Shown in pieces: positions 9,924 through 23,700 of a stretch of DNA of 64,000 bases (position 1 is its first letter; every line of letters begins with the position of its first letter). Location of the stretch: contig CM054145.1 of NCBI GenBank assembly GCA_028751875.1, positions 11,176,706-11,240,705 of the forward strand, read 5' to 3'. The notes under the pieces were generated by a model that was not told where the DNA came from, did no database searches, and saw only the letters and a list, made by a program, of their open reading frames with translations. A program made the position numbers and the translations under genes. This DNA comes from Rapana venosa. Its lineage: Eukaryota > Mollusca > Gastropoda > Neogastropoda > Muricidae.

Positions 9924-12057
9924 TTGGTTAATTCTATTGTTAGACCTTTTTCAAGCTGCTGGATTCGATCGTGGAAACATTCTATTTTGATACAAGTATT
10001 AAAGCAAGGAAAGACCATGAGCGATAAGAATAACTATAGACCAATTGCATTAACTTCCCATACAGGGAAGGTGATGGAAAGAATAATATTAAACAGACTG
10101 ACATATTTTTGTGACAAAAATAAAATTATACCTGTAAATCAGGCAGGTTTTCGTAAGGGTAGATCTACAGTTGATCATTTAGTTAAACTTACCACTCAAG
10201 TTAAATATCAGTTTGCTCGCAGAAAGAATGTACTTGCCACATTTTTTGACATATATAAGGCATATGATCATGTGTGGCATGAGAGTTTGCTTTACAAACT
10301 GAAATCTATTGGCCTTTCTGGCAGTATTTACTTCTACATTAAAAGCTTTCTGTCAGGAAGAATCATTCAAGCTAAAGTTGGGAATTGTTATTCCTCTCTA
10401 CGATCACCAGACATGGGTATCCCGCAAGGTTCAGTAATATCACCTTACCTATTCAACATTTTACTGCATGATCTTCCTAGAATTTTATCAAGCAGTGTTG
10501 TTCTTGCGCAATATGCTGATGATATATGCATGTGGATGGATGTTACAATGAAAAAGAAAACATCCAAAAGGCAGTTAAAATTTTATCAAAAAGTATATCA
10601 AAAAGAAATTGACAAACTCAGTGGTTATCTTTTCGAGAATGGTCTCTCACTTTCCCCTGAAAAAACCAACCTTGTCCTCTTTAATAACGGTGTTGACCCA
10701 CAAGTTTTACCTAATTTTCGAATAAATGGAGAAACTCTAGAATACAAACAAGCAGTGAAATTCTTAGGTGTATACCTCACTTCTAAGTTAATGTGGAATC
10801 AACATATTGAATATATGGCAACTAAAGCTAAGAAAGTTCTTAACTTCTTAAAAGTAACCAGTAAACAGCCATGGGGGCAAGATATTACTGTATTAAAGCA
10901 CCTGTCCTTGTCCCTTGTGCGATCAAGACTGTCTTATGGACAAGAAGTATTTTTCAGTGCTCCAAATTATTTGCTTCAGAAAATCCAGAGTCTTGATTGT
11001 AAAGCATTTCGAATTGCTTTAGGTGTACCAGCTCACGCCTCGTCTCTAGGCACATATAAGGAAGTAGGAGTTCTACCTTTAAATGAATATCGACAACTTG
11101 CTGTGGCAAAATATGTTCTAAAAAGTACTACAAATGACAGCAAGGTTGAAAATGAAGTCCAGATAAAGTCCGACATTCACTTTCCAAAAAGAGCAAGAAC
11201 TATCAGCTCGCTTACTACAATTAGTACTTACACTTCTCCCCTTTTTAAACATTCAGAACTTCATCCAAATGAATTAGCAAAGTCAGAAGTACAGTCAGCT
11301 CCCTACCCACCTTGGGAACTGCTTAAAGCTCATTTTGATATTAATTATTCTTCTGTAAGAAAAGTTGAAAATGTTAACATTCTTACATCATTAGTAACAG
11401 AACATATTCAAACTACTTATCCTGATCATCTCAAAATCTATACTGATGGGTCCGTTCTAAATACTAATGAGGCTGGTGCGGCTTTCGTTATTCCATCATT
11501 GAAAGTAGAACGATCTGTCAACCTGGGAAAAAATAAATCTATATTTACAGCTGAGCTAACTGCTATAGTGTTGGCACTGTACTATGTTCTTGACTTTCCA
11601 AAAGACATTTTCAACATACTTATGTCTGTTGATTCGAAATCAGTTTTGCATGCTTTAAAAAATTCTACTTGTAGAGTAAGAAAAGACCTTATCATTGAAA
11701 TCAGGCATCTGGTACACTTTTTGATTTTAAGAGATAGTATGGTTACTTTCTGTTGGGTTCCCTCACACACTGGAATATATTTTAATGAAAAAGTTGACAG
11801 GCTTGCAAAATATGGAGCGAGGTATAAAAATGCTTCCTGTGAAATAAATGTTGCCTTATCTCTGCATGAGGGATACACGTTGCTACAAAATGCTTGCTGG
11901 AAGCATTTCAGAAAGAAGATAAACGAGTCTGGCAATAGCTGTACAAGCAATGTGATTGATTTTCAAAATGCTTTTATTTCTAACAAAGTATGTGGTTGGT
12001 ATAATCGCAGAAAAATGTTATCCCTCATGTACAGGTTTAAGCTAAATGCTTTCAGGA
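9924..12057 (+). pseudogene. LINE ORF2: reverse transcriptase plus RNase H, partial
   Basis: A 711-codon open run to the gap edge. Residues 36-50 hold the NNYRPIALTS motif, D109 in FFDIYKAYD and YADD at 197-200 are the RT catalytic aspartates, and GIPQGSVISP lies at 165-174. The RNase H domain has all four acidic residues in order: D508 (TDGS), E544 (TAEL), D570 (SVDSKS) and D625 (VDRLAK), with the PSHTGI motif between the last two. A second frameshift near 9950-9975 separates this run from the upstream frame, so the apparent ATG at 9924 is not a true start. Apart from two nearby frameshifts the domain is intact, suggesting a young copy or consensus indels. An open frame continues across the N-gap only because N has no stops; nothing after 12,057 belongs to this protein. 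Confidence 0.92.
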
Positions 12058-12557
12058 NNNNNNNNNNNNNNNNNNNNNNNNNNNNNNNNNNNNNNNNNNN
12101 NNNNNNNNNNNNNNNNNNNNNNNNNNNNNNNNNNNNNNNNNNNNNNNNNNNNNNNNNNNNNNNNNNNNNNNNNNNNNNNNNNNNNNNNNNNNNNNNNNNN
12201 NNNNNNNNNNNNNNNNNNNNNNNNNNNNNNNNNNNNNNNNNNNNNNNNNNNNNNNNNNNNNNNNNNNNNNNNNNNNNNNNNNNNNNNNNNNNNNNNNNNN
12301 NNNNNNNNNNNNNNNNNNNNNNNNNNNNNNNNNNNNNNNNNNNNNNNNNNNNNNNNNNNNNNNNNNNNNNNNNNNNNNNNNNNNNNNNNNNNNNNNNNNN
12401 NNNNNNNNNNNNNNNNNNNNNNNNNNNNNNNNNNNNNNNNNNNNNNNNNNNNNNNNNNNNNNNNNNNNNNNNNNNNNNNNNNNNNNNNNNNNNNNNNNNN
12501 NNNNNNNNNNNNNNNNNNNNNNNNNNNNNNNNNNNNNNNNNNNNNNNNNNNNNNNNN
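12058..12557. other. Assembly gap, 500 N
   Basis: Exactly 500 unspecified bases, a conventional placeholder length, so the true distance is unknown. It hides both the 3' end of the RNase H LINE and the left boundary of the satellite array. Confidence 1.
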
Positions 12558-15500
12558 TCTATTTTTTTCCCCTCATTTACCAGTTTTACTCAACCTCTTC
12601 TACTTTTTTTGAATCCATTTTTTGTACTGTTATCTTATCCACGTTTTTCTAAATGGTTTCTACATCAACCCTTTTTTACAGTTTTCTACAAACCCCCCTT
12701 CACTTTCTCATTACCTAATTCTATTTTTCTTGTACACCCCTCATTCTCACTGTTATCAATCATTCTTCACCCTGTTACTACACCCGCATTTACCATAATA
12801 AACTACATTTACCTTATGCACATGTTAACTACACCAATCTTTACCCCTTTTTCTCCACCTACCCTTTTTTTAAAATGTTATTACATCCCCCCATTTTCAG
12901 AAACGACATCTACTTTATTTAAAGTTTCTACATCCCCCCCCAATTCCATTTACACACACCTCCTACAGTTATTTACAACCATCTTCTCAGTTGTCTCATC
13001 ACCCATTCTCCCTTTTCTAACCCAATCATTTACCATGTTTTTACCTCCCCTCATTGTTTCCGTTTCACATCCCCCTCAATGGGGCCAATCAAATTATACT
13101 ACCCCGAAACATCGCCCCATTCTCCAGTTTTCTCCCTCCCCCCATCACATATTTTTTAATCTCCCATCTACCCTGATCTACATCCCCCCCATTTTTTTTT
13201 TATCTACTTCCACCCCTCTAAGACTAATCAACTCCAATGTTTTCACATACCCAATTCTCCCGTTACTACACCACCCAACTACATTTATCTTCACCACCAT
13301 CTACACGTTTTTTACATCCACCCCCTTCACCGTTTTTCGAAATCAAAACCAATTTAAACCGGTTTTCTACATCCCCACATTTTACCCTTTTTTCAAAATC
13401 CCCTCATTTACCGGATGTACATCCATCAATTACCAGTCATCCACACCCCCTCACAAACCTTTTTTTCAAACAAATCATTTTACTTTACTCACCCTCATTC
13501 ACTTTTATTTACATTCACCCCTTCTACATTTAAATTTCCCTCAAACTCATTCTACAGTTTAACTACGTCATTTACCATTTATCTACCCCCCGTTCTACCC
13601 ATTGCATCCACCAATTCAAACGTGTTTTTAATACCACATTCTACCATTTATCTACCCCCTAATTCTACCCTGTTACCTACATCCACCCATTTACCCTGTT
13701 TCTCTCCACCTATTTTTTACCCCAAAAACATCCCCTATTCACCTGTTATTTTACTCACCTCATTCCCCCAAAGTTAGCTACATCCCCCTATTTCTACCTT
13801 TTCTACACCACCCCATTCTACCCCAATCACACCACCCCCTTCTACCATGTTATTCACATACACCACTTTTTACACTGTTTTTAAAACCCCTCATTAAACC
13901 CTGTTATTTCATCCAAAAAAACCCTTTTTACTGATCTACATCCACCTCTTTTTACAGTTATCTTTTTCCACCCATTCTACCCCCCAACTACATCCACCTC
14001 ATTTTACAAATTTTACACCCCCTCTTTACACTGTTTACACCACCTCATTTAAACCCCCATTATTAAATCCACCTCATTCTACCCCATTTTCAAAAGCAAA
14101 CCCCTTTTTCATTTATCTACACACCGATTTTCCTGTTATATATATCAACCTAAAAACATTTTACACATCCCCTCATTTTTAAAGTTTCACAACCACCCCT
14201 TCTCATTTATCTACATTTACCTCATTCTATTCTCCTATCACTTCCCCTCATTTTCCCAAGTTATCGACATCCACCTCATTTAATTTTATCTACACCCAAA
14301 TCGTTCACATTTATCACATCGCCCCCATTCTTACGTTACTCACCACCCTTTTTACATGGTTTTTCTAAACTCCTCATTTCCCCTGTTTCTACTCGACCTC
14401 ATTTTTAAACGTTTTCTACTTCCCCTCAATTACATTACTACACCCCAAATCATTCTCATTTTTCTACATCTCCCAAATTTTTTACCCCCTTTTTCTCCCC
14501 TCATTTTACATTTCTTTCCCCTCAACACCGTTTTTCCAACTCCTTCACCCTTTATCGAACAAACCCCAAACTACCAGTTATTACATCCACCACATTCTAC
14601 CCCGTTACAAAAATCCCCTCATTCTACCTGTGATGTACTCCACCCATTCACCAGATCCACTCCACCTCACATACCCTTTATCTCATCCACATTTAATTTT
14701 TTTTTCATCCCCCTCATTCGACGCTACTTCACCTCCTTTTAAATACTCAAACTCATTTTACAGGTTAACACAGCCATTTTACCCTTTATCTTCCCACCTT
14801 AATTTAACCATTTATTTTTTTAATCACCAACTCCCTTTCCACAATTTCTACATCCAATCCACCTATTCTACCTTTTTTCACATCCATCATTCAAACCCTA
14901 TTCACATCCACCTATTCTCCATTTTATTTCAACAATAACCACATCTACCTTTATTCATCCACCACATAATCTCCCCCTTTTTTTACAAACCCCCCTAAAA
15001 TTTTAAAACCCCATGTTAGTACATCCACCTCAAATTTTTTTACATTTTTAACTTTTAACCCCTCATTCTACCCCGATATCTACATCCACCTCTTCACCCT
15101 GTTATTACACCACCTCTTTTACACTGTTATCTACATCACCTCATTTTCCCCATTTAAATCCACCTTTCTACCCTTTTTTTTTTCAGAAACTCATCTACAG
15201 TTACACTCACCCATTTTCCCTTTTTTTAATAACCCCAAACTAAAATTACACTCCCCCCTTTTTGAAATTTTTTCAACCCCCATTTACAGTTTTCTACTTC
15301 ACCCATTCTATTCTCCCATCTACTTCCCCCATTCTCCATTTATCACATCCCCCCATCTACTTTTATCACACCAACCTTCTACTGTTATCAATCGACCCCA
15401 TTCTTCCGTTATCTACTCCACTAATTCTTCTGTTATCTAAACCACCTCATTGTACCATGTTTGCTCATCCCCCATTCTACGTTTTTACATCCACCCATTT

Positions 15501-18482
15501 ACCATGTTATTTTACTCCCCCATCACACTGTTTTCTACTCCTCCTCTTTTTACCCTTTACTACTCCACCTCATTCTATCCGTTTATCTACATCCACCTCA
15601 TTTTACCCGTATCTACATCCACTGTTTTTTTATTTTTTCTAATAAAAATCACTCCATGTTATCTCCCCCTCAGCTTTTTATTACACCACCCCATTCCATG
15701 TTATCACTCCACCCTTTTACTTGTTTTCAATCCACCCATTTCCCTTTTTTACACCACCCCATTCTGCCCCTTTATTACAAAACCCCATTCGAATGTTTTT
15801 CTACATCCCCTCTTTTCCCCCTTTTTTAAATCAAAATATCAAATCACATGTTATCGACATCCACCCCTTTACCTGTTTTCTAATCCACGGGTTTTTTACC
15901 GTTTTTTACTCCACCTTCCCATTTATTACATCCACCTAATTCTTTATAACCCCCTTCTATAAACCCCACCCTTTAAACCCCATTCTCATTTATCTACATC
16001 CTCCCATCCTAAATGTTATTACACACTTCTTTTACCATTTACTTTTACCTCATTCACCTGTTTTCTACTCAACCCCATTCTTCTTTTTTTGACATCCACC
16101 CCTTTTTGATCATTTATTTTAATCCATTTTTACTTTTACTACAAACCCATTTAAAAGTTACTACAACCCCCCATTTTACATGTTATTAATTCACCAAAAA
16201 TTTATTCTTCTTTACCCACCCCATTTTTTCACTGTTTTACTCCCTCCATTACCCCGTTATCTACTCCACCGCATTGTACCATAAAAATCACTTTACCCCT
16301 TTGCAATGTTAATAATCCGAACATTTTACCTGTTATCCACTACCTCTTCTAAAATTTTTTCTACTCACCCATTTTCTTTTTTTCGAATCTTTCATTTTAC
16401 AGTTTTTTACATCCACCCCAAAATTTCCCTTTTTATCAATCTACCTCTTCACATGTATTTACAACCCTCGTTTTACAGTTGTCTACTCGACCTCTTCTCC
16501 CTTTTTTCACCCCACACATTCTACCCTTTATCTACCCCCACCTCTTGTCCCTTTTTCTACATTTCCCTTTCCCTTTTACTGTGACCCCATCAAAATATAT
16601 TCCCCAATCACATACTCATTTTACCAGTTACTCCCCCCCTATTCTAACTATTATCTACAACCCCTTTTACCCTTTATCACTCCACCTATTTTATCGTTTC
16701 TCTTCCACCCCCCAAACTCGTTTACATCCAAAATCATTTCGTTATTACATTCCTAATTTTACCCCGTTATCTACTCCCCCTCATCTACATGTTATTTAGC
16801 CTCTCAACTACAGTTATTTTCTCCCCTCCCTTCTACCTTTATCGAATCAAATCAATCACCGGGTTTTTACTTTTCCTCACATTTACCCTTTATCAACATC
16901 CCCTCTTCACCCGGTGTACTCCACCTCAATCTACCATGTATCCACACCCCCTCCTATACCCCTTTTTCTACTCACACTTTACTGTTTTTTTCATCCACCC
17001 CCATTCGCAGTTATTACACACCTCCTTCTAAAGATTGTTTTTCAAACTCAACTTTTGGGTTTTAAGCTCATTTTACAGTTATCTACATCACCTCGTTTTA
17101 CCCAGATGTCTCCACCTAATTTTTTGTGTTTTTAATCCACCAAATTTTACCCTGTTTTTCATTACCAATTTCTTTACCTAATACTCATTTTACCCGTTAT
17201 CTACATCCCCCCATTTCCCCCATATCACATCCACCTTATTTACCATGTTATTATACTCCCCCTCATTTCCACATGTTATACACCACCTTCTACCTGTTAT
17301 TCATCCCTATTCCCTGAATCTAAACCCCCCATTCTACCATTTTTTCACTTCACACTTTCCGTTTTCTACATCCACCCCATTTAAAACCCGTTTTGACATC
17401 CAAAATCAAAGTACATGTTATCTCACCACCCTTCTCATGTTTTTCTTTAACCACCTCATTCACCCTTTTAATTTCCTCCACCCATTTTCCCCTGTTTCAC
17501 CCCTCATTCTACACGTTTTTAAACCCCCTCATTCACCCTATTAAAAAATCCAATCATTTACCCGTTATTTTTGAAAATCATTTAAGTTTCTACATACACC
17601 CATTTTCCGTTATTAAAACAACCCAAACTACAGTTACTACACCCCCTCATTTAAAATTTCTCAACCCCCACACTAATGTTTTTACATTCCCTCACTATTC
17701 CCATCTACTTTCCCCCTCATTTCCTTGACGAAACCACCCATTTACAGTTATTACATCCAAATCGTTTAAATTTTATCTACATCGACCTCATTTTTTATGT
17801 TATCTACATCCACCCAAATTTACTGTTATCTAAATCCTCTTTTTACCCTGTTATCTAATCGCCCCCATTTTAATTGTTTTTCTTCCCTCAATCTAATTTT
17901 TTCATCCAAATCATTTTACATTTATTACATCTACCAATTTTACCCGTTACTACACCACCTCTTTAAGGGTTTTTTCAGCCCCCTCTATACACTGTTTTTA
18001 CATCCACTCCCTTTTACCCCGTTTCGAAATCAACCTCAACTACCATGTTATCTACATCCACCCCATTTTACCTTTACCAAACCCCTAAATTTTACCCTGG
18101 GAAATCCACCTCATTTTCCCGTCTCCACCCCCTCACTATCCCTTTTTCACAAAAATCATTCACATTTATTTCACCCCCCCTCATTCGACATGTTATTTAC
18201 ATTCACCTCCTTCTAAGATTGTTTTTTAAAATCTTTTTCAGTGTTAACTAAGCCATTCTACCATTTATTACTCCCCTTTTTCTACCCTTTATTTTTCACC
18301 CCCTCATTCCAAATTTTAGCTACTCCCCCAACTATCCGTTATCACACCACCCCATTCTACCCCCAATCTACATACCTCATTCTACCGTTATTTTACAAAC
18401 CACTTTTTACACTGTTATTACATCCACCCCATTTACCCTGTTATGTACTCCACTCTTTTCATGTTATTTTTATCCACCCCAT
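12558..18482. repeat. Satellite, degraded block 1
   Basis: Monomers are recognisable (TTATCTACATCCACC fragments, ACATGTTA, CATTCTACC) but carry many 1-3 bp deletions and merged homopolymers (CCCC, TTTT, CATTTTACC for CATTCTACC). No other feature is seen. Confidence 0.85.
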
Positions 18483-20720
18483 TTTACAGTTATTTAACCC
18501 CCATTCTACCCTGCTATCTACATCCACCTCATTCTACCATGTTATTCTACAGCCACCTCATTCTACACTGTTATCTACATCCACCTCATTCTACCCTATT
18601 ATCTAAATCCACCTCATTCTACCCTGTTATCTACAGCAAACTCATTCTACATGTTATCTACATACACCTGATTGTACCATGTTATATATATCAACCTAAA
18701 TCTACATGTTATCTACATCCACCTCATTCTAGAAGTTATCTACAACCACCACATTCTACATGTTATCTACATTCACCTCATTCTATTCTCCTATCTACTT
18801 CCACCTCATTCTCCTATGTTATCGACATCCACCTCATTCTACATGTTATCTACATCCAACTCGTTCTACATGTTATCTACATCGACCTCATTCTTCACTG
18901 TTATCTACATCCACCTAATTCTACATGTTATCTACATCCACCTCATTGTACCATGTTAGCTACATCCACCTCATTCTACATGTTATCTACATCCACCTCA
19001 TTCTACCATGTTATTCTACATCCATCTCATTCTACACTGTTATCTACATCCTCCTCATTCTACCCTGTTATCTACATCCACCTCATTCTATCCTGTTATC
19101 TACATCCACCTCATTTTACCCTGATATCTACATCCACCTGATTCTACTATGTTATTCTACATAAACCTCACTCTACATGTTATCTACATCCACCTCATGC
19201 TATCCTGTGATCTACAGCCACCTCATTCTACATGTTATCTACATCCACCTCATTGTACATTGTTATCTACATCCACCTCATTCTACCCTGTTATGTACAT
19301 CCACCTCATTCTGCCATTTTATCTACATACACCTCATTCGATATGTTATCTACATCCACCTCATTCTGCCCTTTTATCTACATCCATCTCAATCTACATG
19401 TTATCGACATCCACCTCATTCTACTCTGTTATCTACATCCACGTTGTTCTACCATGTTGTCTACATCCACCTAATACTACCATGTTATCTACATCCACCT
19501 AATCTACCATGTTATCTACATCCACCTCTTTCTACATGTTATATACATCCATCTCATTCTACCTTGCTATATACATGCACCTCATTCTACATGTTATCTA
19601 CATCCACCTCATCCTACATGTTATCTACATTCACTTCATTCTACCATGTTATCTATATCGACCTCATTCTACCATGTTTTCTACATCAACCTCATTCTAC
19701 ATTTTTTAGACATCCACCTTATTGTATCATGTTATCTATATCCACGTTATTCTACATGTTATCTACATCAACCTCATTCTACATGTTATCTACAACCCTC
19801 TCATTCTACATGTTATCTACATTCACCTAATTCTATTCTTCTATGTACATTCACCTCATTCTACACTGTTATCTACATCCATCTCATTCTACCCTGTTAT
19901 CTACATCCACCGCATTGTACCATAATATCTACATTCACCTTATGCTACATGTTAACTACATCCGAATCATTCTACCCTGTTATCTCCACCTACCTCATTC
20001 TAACATGTTATCTACATCCACCCCATTTTCTTATGTTATCGACATCTACTCATTCTACATGTTATCTACATCCACCCCAATTTCCTATGTTATCGACATC
20101 TACCTCATTCTACATGTTATTTACAACCACCTCGTTCTACATGTTGTCTACATCGACCTCATTCTACCCTATTATCTACACCCACATCATTCTACCATGT
20201 TATCTACCTCCACCTCATTGTACCATGTTATCTACATCCTTCTCATTCTACATGGTGACCACATCAACTTATATCTACCCTGATATCTACATCGACCTCA
20301 TTCTACCATGTTATTCTCCATCCACCTCATTCTACACTATTATCTACATACTCCTCATTCTACCCTGTTATCTACATCCACCTCATTTTAATCTGTTATC
20401 TACTTCCACCTCAATCTACATGTTAGCTACATCCAACTCATTCTACATGTTATCTACATCTACCTAATTCTACCCTGTTATCTACATCCACCTCATTCTA
20501 CATGTTATCTTCAGCCATCTCATACTACACTGTTATTTACATCCACCTCCTTCTACCCTGTTATCGAAATCAACCTCAATCTACCGTGTTATCTACATCC
20601 ATCACATTCTACCCTGTTATCAACATCCACCTCATTCTACCCTGTGATGTACATCCACCTCAATCTACCATGTCATCCACATCCACCTCACTATACCCTG
20701 TTATCTACATCACAAATTCA
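18483..20720. repeat. Satellite, well-preserved block with higher-order copy A
   Basis: Near-consensus monomers. The landmark GTTATTCTACAGCC at 18,541 and the following ~600 bp (including TATATATATCAACCTAAATC at about 18,682 and TCTAGAAGTTATC at about 18,728) recur from 21,305 and from 32,764. A second landmark, TATTCTACATAAACCTCAC near 19,153, recurs near 21,925, 36,486, 37,063 and 38,171. Confidence 0.93.
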
Positions 20721-23700
20721 TATCTACACATGTTATTTCATCCACCTCATTCGACATGTTATCTACATCCACCCCTTCTACTGATTAGTTCATCCAAACT
20801 CATTCTACGTGTTAACTACCCCTCATTCTACCATGTTATCTACATCCACCTCTTCTACCCTAGTATTACATCCAAACCCAATTCTACTTTTATCTACATC
20901 CACCACATTCTACCATGTTATCTACATCACCTACTTCTACATGTATCCAACATCCTACCTCATTCTACCTGTTATTACATCCACCTCGATTCTACCCTGA
21001 ATCTACATCCACCTAATTCTACATGTTATTATACATCCACCTCATTCCAACACATGTTACTACATCCCCTATTCTACCCTGTTATCTACATCCACCTCAT
21101 TCTACCCTGTATCTACATCCACCTCATTCTACATGTTAAAATTTTACATACACCACATTCTACACTGTTATCTACATCCACCTCATTCTACCCTGTTATG
21201 TACATCCAACCTCATTGTACATGTTATCTACATCCACCTCATTCTACATGTTATCTTTAACCACCTCATTCTACCCTTATATCTACATCCACCTCATTCT
21301 ACCATGTTATTCTACAGCCACCTCATTCTACACTGTTATCTACATCCACCTCATTCTACCCTATTATCTAAATCCACCTCATTCTACCCTGTTATCTACA
21401 GCTAACTCATTCTACAAAGAAATTATCTACTTACACAGATTAGTTTAAACCTCGTTGTATTATATATATCAACCTAAATCTACATGTTATCTACATCCAC
21501 CTCATTCTAGAAGTTATCTACAACCACCACATTCTACATGTTATCTACATTCACCTCATTCTATTCTCCTATCTACTTCCACCTCATTCTCCTATGTTAT
21601 CGACATCCACCTCATTCTACATGTTATCTACATCCAACTCGTTCTACATGTTATCTACATCGACCTCATTCTTCACTGTTATCTACATCCACCTAATTCT
21701 ACATGTTATCTACATCCACCTCATTGTACCATGTTAGCTACATCCACCTCATTCTACATGTTATCTACATCCACCTCATTCTACCATGTTATTCTACATC
21801 CATCTCATTCTACACTGTTATCTACATCCTCCTCATTCTACCCTGTTATCTACATCCACCTCATTCTATCCTGTTATCTACATCCACCTCATTTACCATG
21901 TTAGCTACATCCACCTGATTCTACTATGTTATTCTACATAACCTCACTTTTACATGTTATCTACATCCACCTCATGCTATCCTGTATCTACTCACCTCAT
22001 TCTACATGTTATCTACATCCACCTCATTTTACATTGTTATCTACATCCACCTCTTCTACCCTGTTATCTACATCCACCTCATTCTACCATTTTATCTACA
22101 TACAGCTCATCTACAATGTTATCTACATCCCCCTCATTCTACCTTTTATCTACATCCATCTCAAATTTACCATGTTATCGACATCCACCTCATTCTACCT
22201 GATTTTCTACATCCACCTCATTCACTATGTTATCTACATCCACCTCTTCTACATGTTATCTACATCCACCTCATTCTACCTGCTTATATACATCACCTCA
22301 TTCTACATGTTATCTACATCCACCTCATTCTACATGTTTTAACTACATCACTTCATTCTACCTGTTTATCTATATCCAATCCACTCATTCTAACCATGTT
22401 TCTAAAATCAACCTCATTCTACCCTTTTCTAACATCCACTATTTATCATGTTATCTATATCCACATCATTCTACATTTATCTACATCCACCTCAATTTTA
22501 CATGTTATCTACAACCCTCTCATTCTACCTGTTATCTACATTACCTATTCTATTCTTCTTATGTACATCCACCTCATTCTTACCATGTATCTACATCCAT
22601 CTCATTCTACCCTGTTATCTACATCCACCCCATTTCCCATTTTATCAACATCACCTCGTTTTACATGTTATCTACATCACCATCTTATGTTATCTACATC
22701 ACCTCATTCTACCCTATTAAACTACACCACATCAAATTTTACCATGTTTTCTACCTCCACCTCATTGTACCATGTTATCTACATCCACTCATTCTACATG
22801 TTAACCTACATCAACTAATATCTACCCTGTTATCTACAAACCACCTCATTCTACCATGTTATCTCCATCCACCTCATTCTACACTGTTATCTACATCCCT
22901 CATTCTACCTTGTTATCTATTTTCACCTCATTTTAATCTGTTATCTATTTCCACCTCAATCTACATGTTAGCTACATCCAACTCATTCTACATGTTATCT
23001 ACATCTACCTAATTCTACCCTGTTATCTACATCCACCTCATTCTACATGTTAGCTTCAGCCATCTCATACAACACTGTTATTTACATCCACATCATTCTA
23101 ACCTGTTATCTATATCCACCTCATTCTACATGTTATCTCCATACACATCATTCCACACTGTTATCTACATCTACCTTATTCTACCATGTAATCTACATCC
23201 ACCTCAATCTACATGTTATCTACATCCACCTCATTCTACATGTTATCTACATCCACCTCAATCTACATGTTATCTACATCCAATTCATTCTACATGTTAT
23301 CTACAACCACCTCATTCTACCTTTATATCTACATCCACCTTATTCTTCCATATTATCTATATCCACCTCATTCTACCACGTTATCGATATCCACCTCATT
23401 CTACATGTTATCTACATCCACCTCATTGTACGATGCTGTCTACATCCACCTCATTCTACATGTTTTACATCCACCTCAATTCTACATGTTATCTACCACC
23501 ACCTCATTCTACAATTATCTACATTCACCTCAATCTCTTCCCTATACATCCACCACTAATTTTACCTGTTCTACACAACCCCTTCTACCTGTTATCTACA
23601 TCCACCACATTTTAAACCCCGTTATCACATCCACCTCATTCTCCTGTGATGTACTCCACCTCCCTTCTACCATGTCATCCAACATCACCTCACTATACCT

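Larger units (their letters stand above)
9330..12057 (+). mobile_element. I/Nimb-like non-LTR retrotransposon, 5'-truncated, 3' end lost in gap
   Basis: Coding homology starts by about 9360 with the linker region that normally follows the endonuclease (WWNDSCKKAV, then AKRQFWSSFC), so the APE endonuclease and ORF1 are missing: a 5' truncation, as usual for LINEs. It continues through a full reverse transcriptase and RNase H and is cut by the assembly gap at 12,058. Base composition is AT-rich, unlike the CR1/L2-like LINE at 57 kb. The RNase H domain and the RT motifs place it in the I superfamily; the exact clade (Nimb, I, Ingi) cannot be settled by eye. No 3' tail is visible because of the gap. 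Confidence 0.9.

Noticed and set aside
9924..13562. Single 1,212-codon open frame spanning the LINE and the satellite
   Set aside because: It is continuous only because the 500 Ns contain no stops. The LINE protein ends at the gap edge and the right part is satellite.
12558..18482. A second, different satellite family on the left
   Set aside because: The monomer core (TTATCTACATCC and CATTCTACC) is still visible throughout, so it is the same family with deletions.
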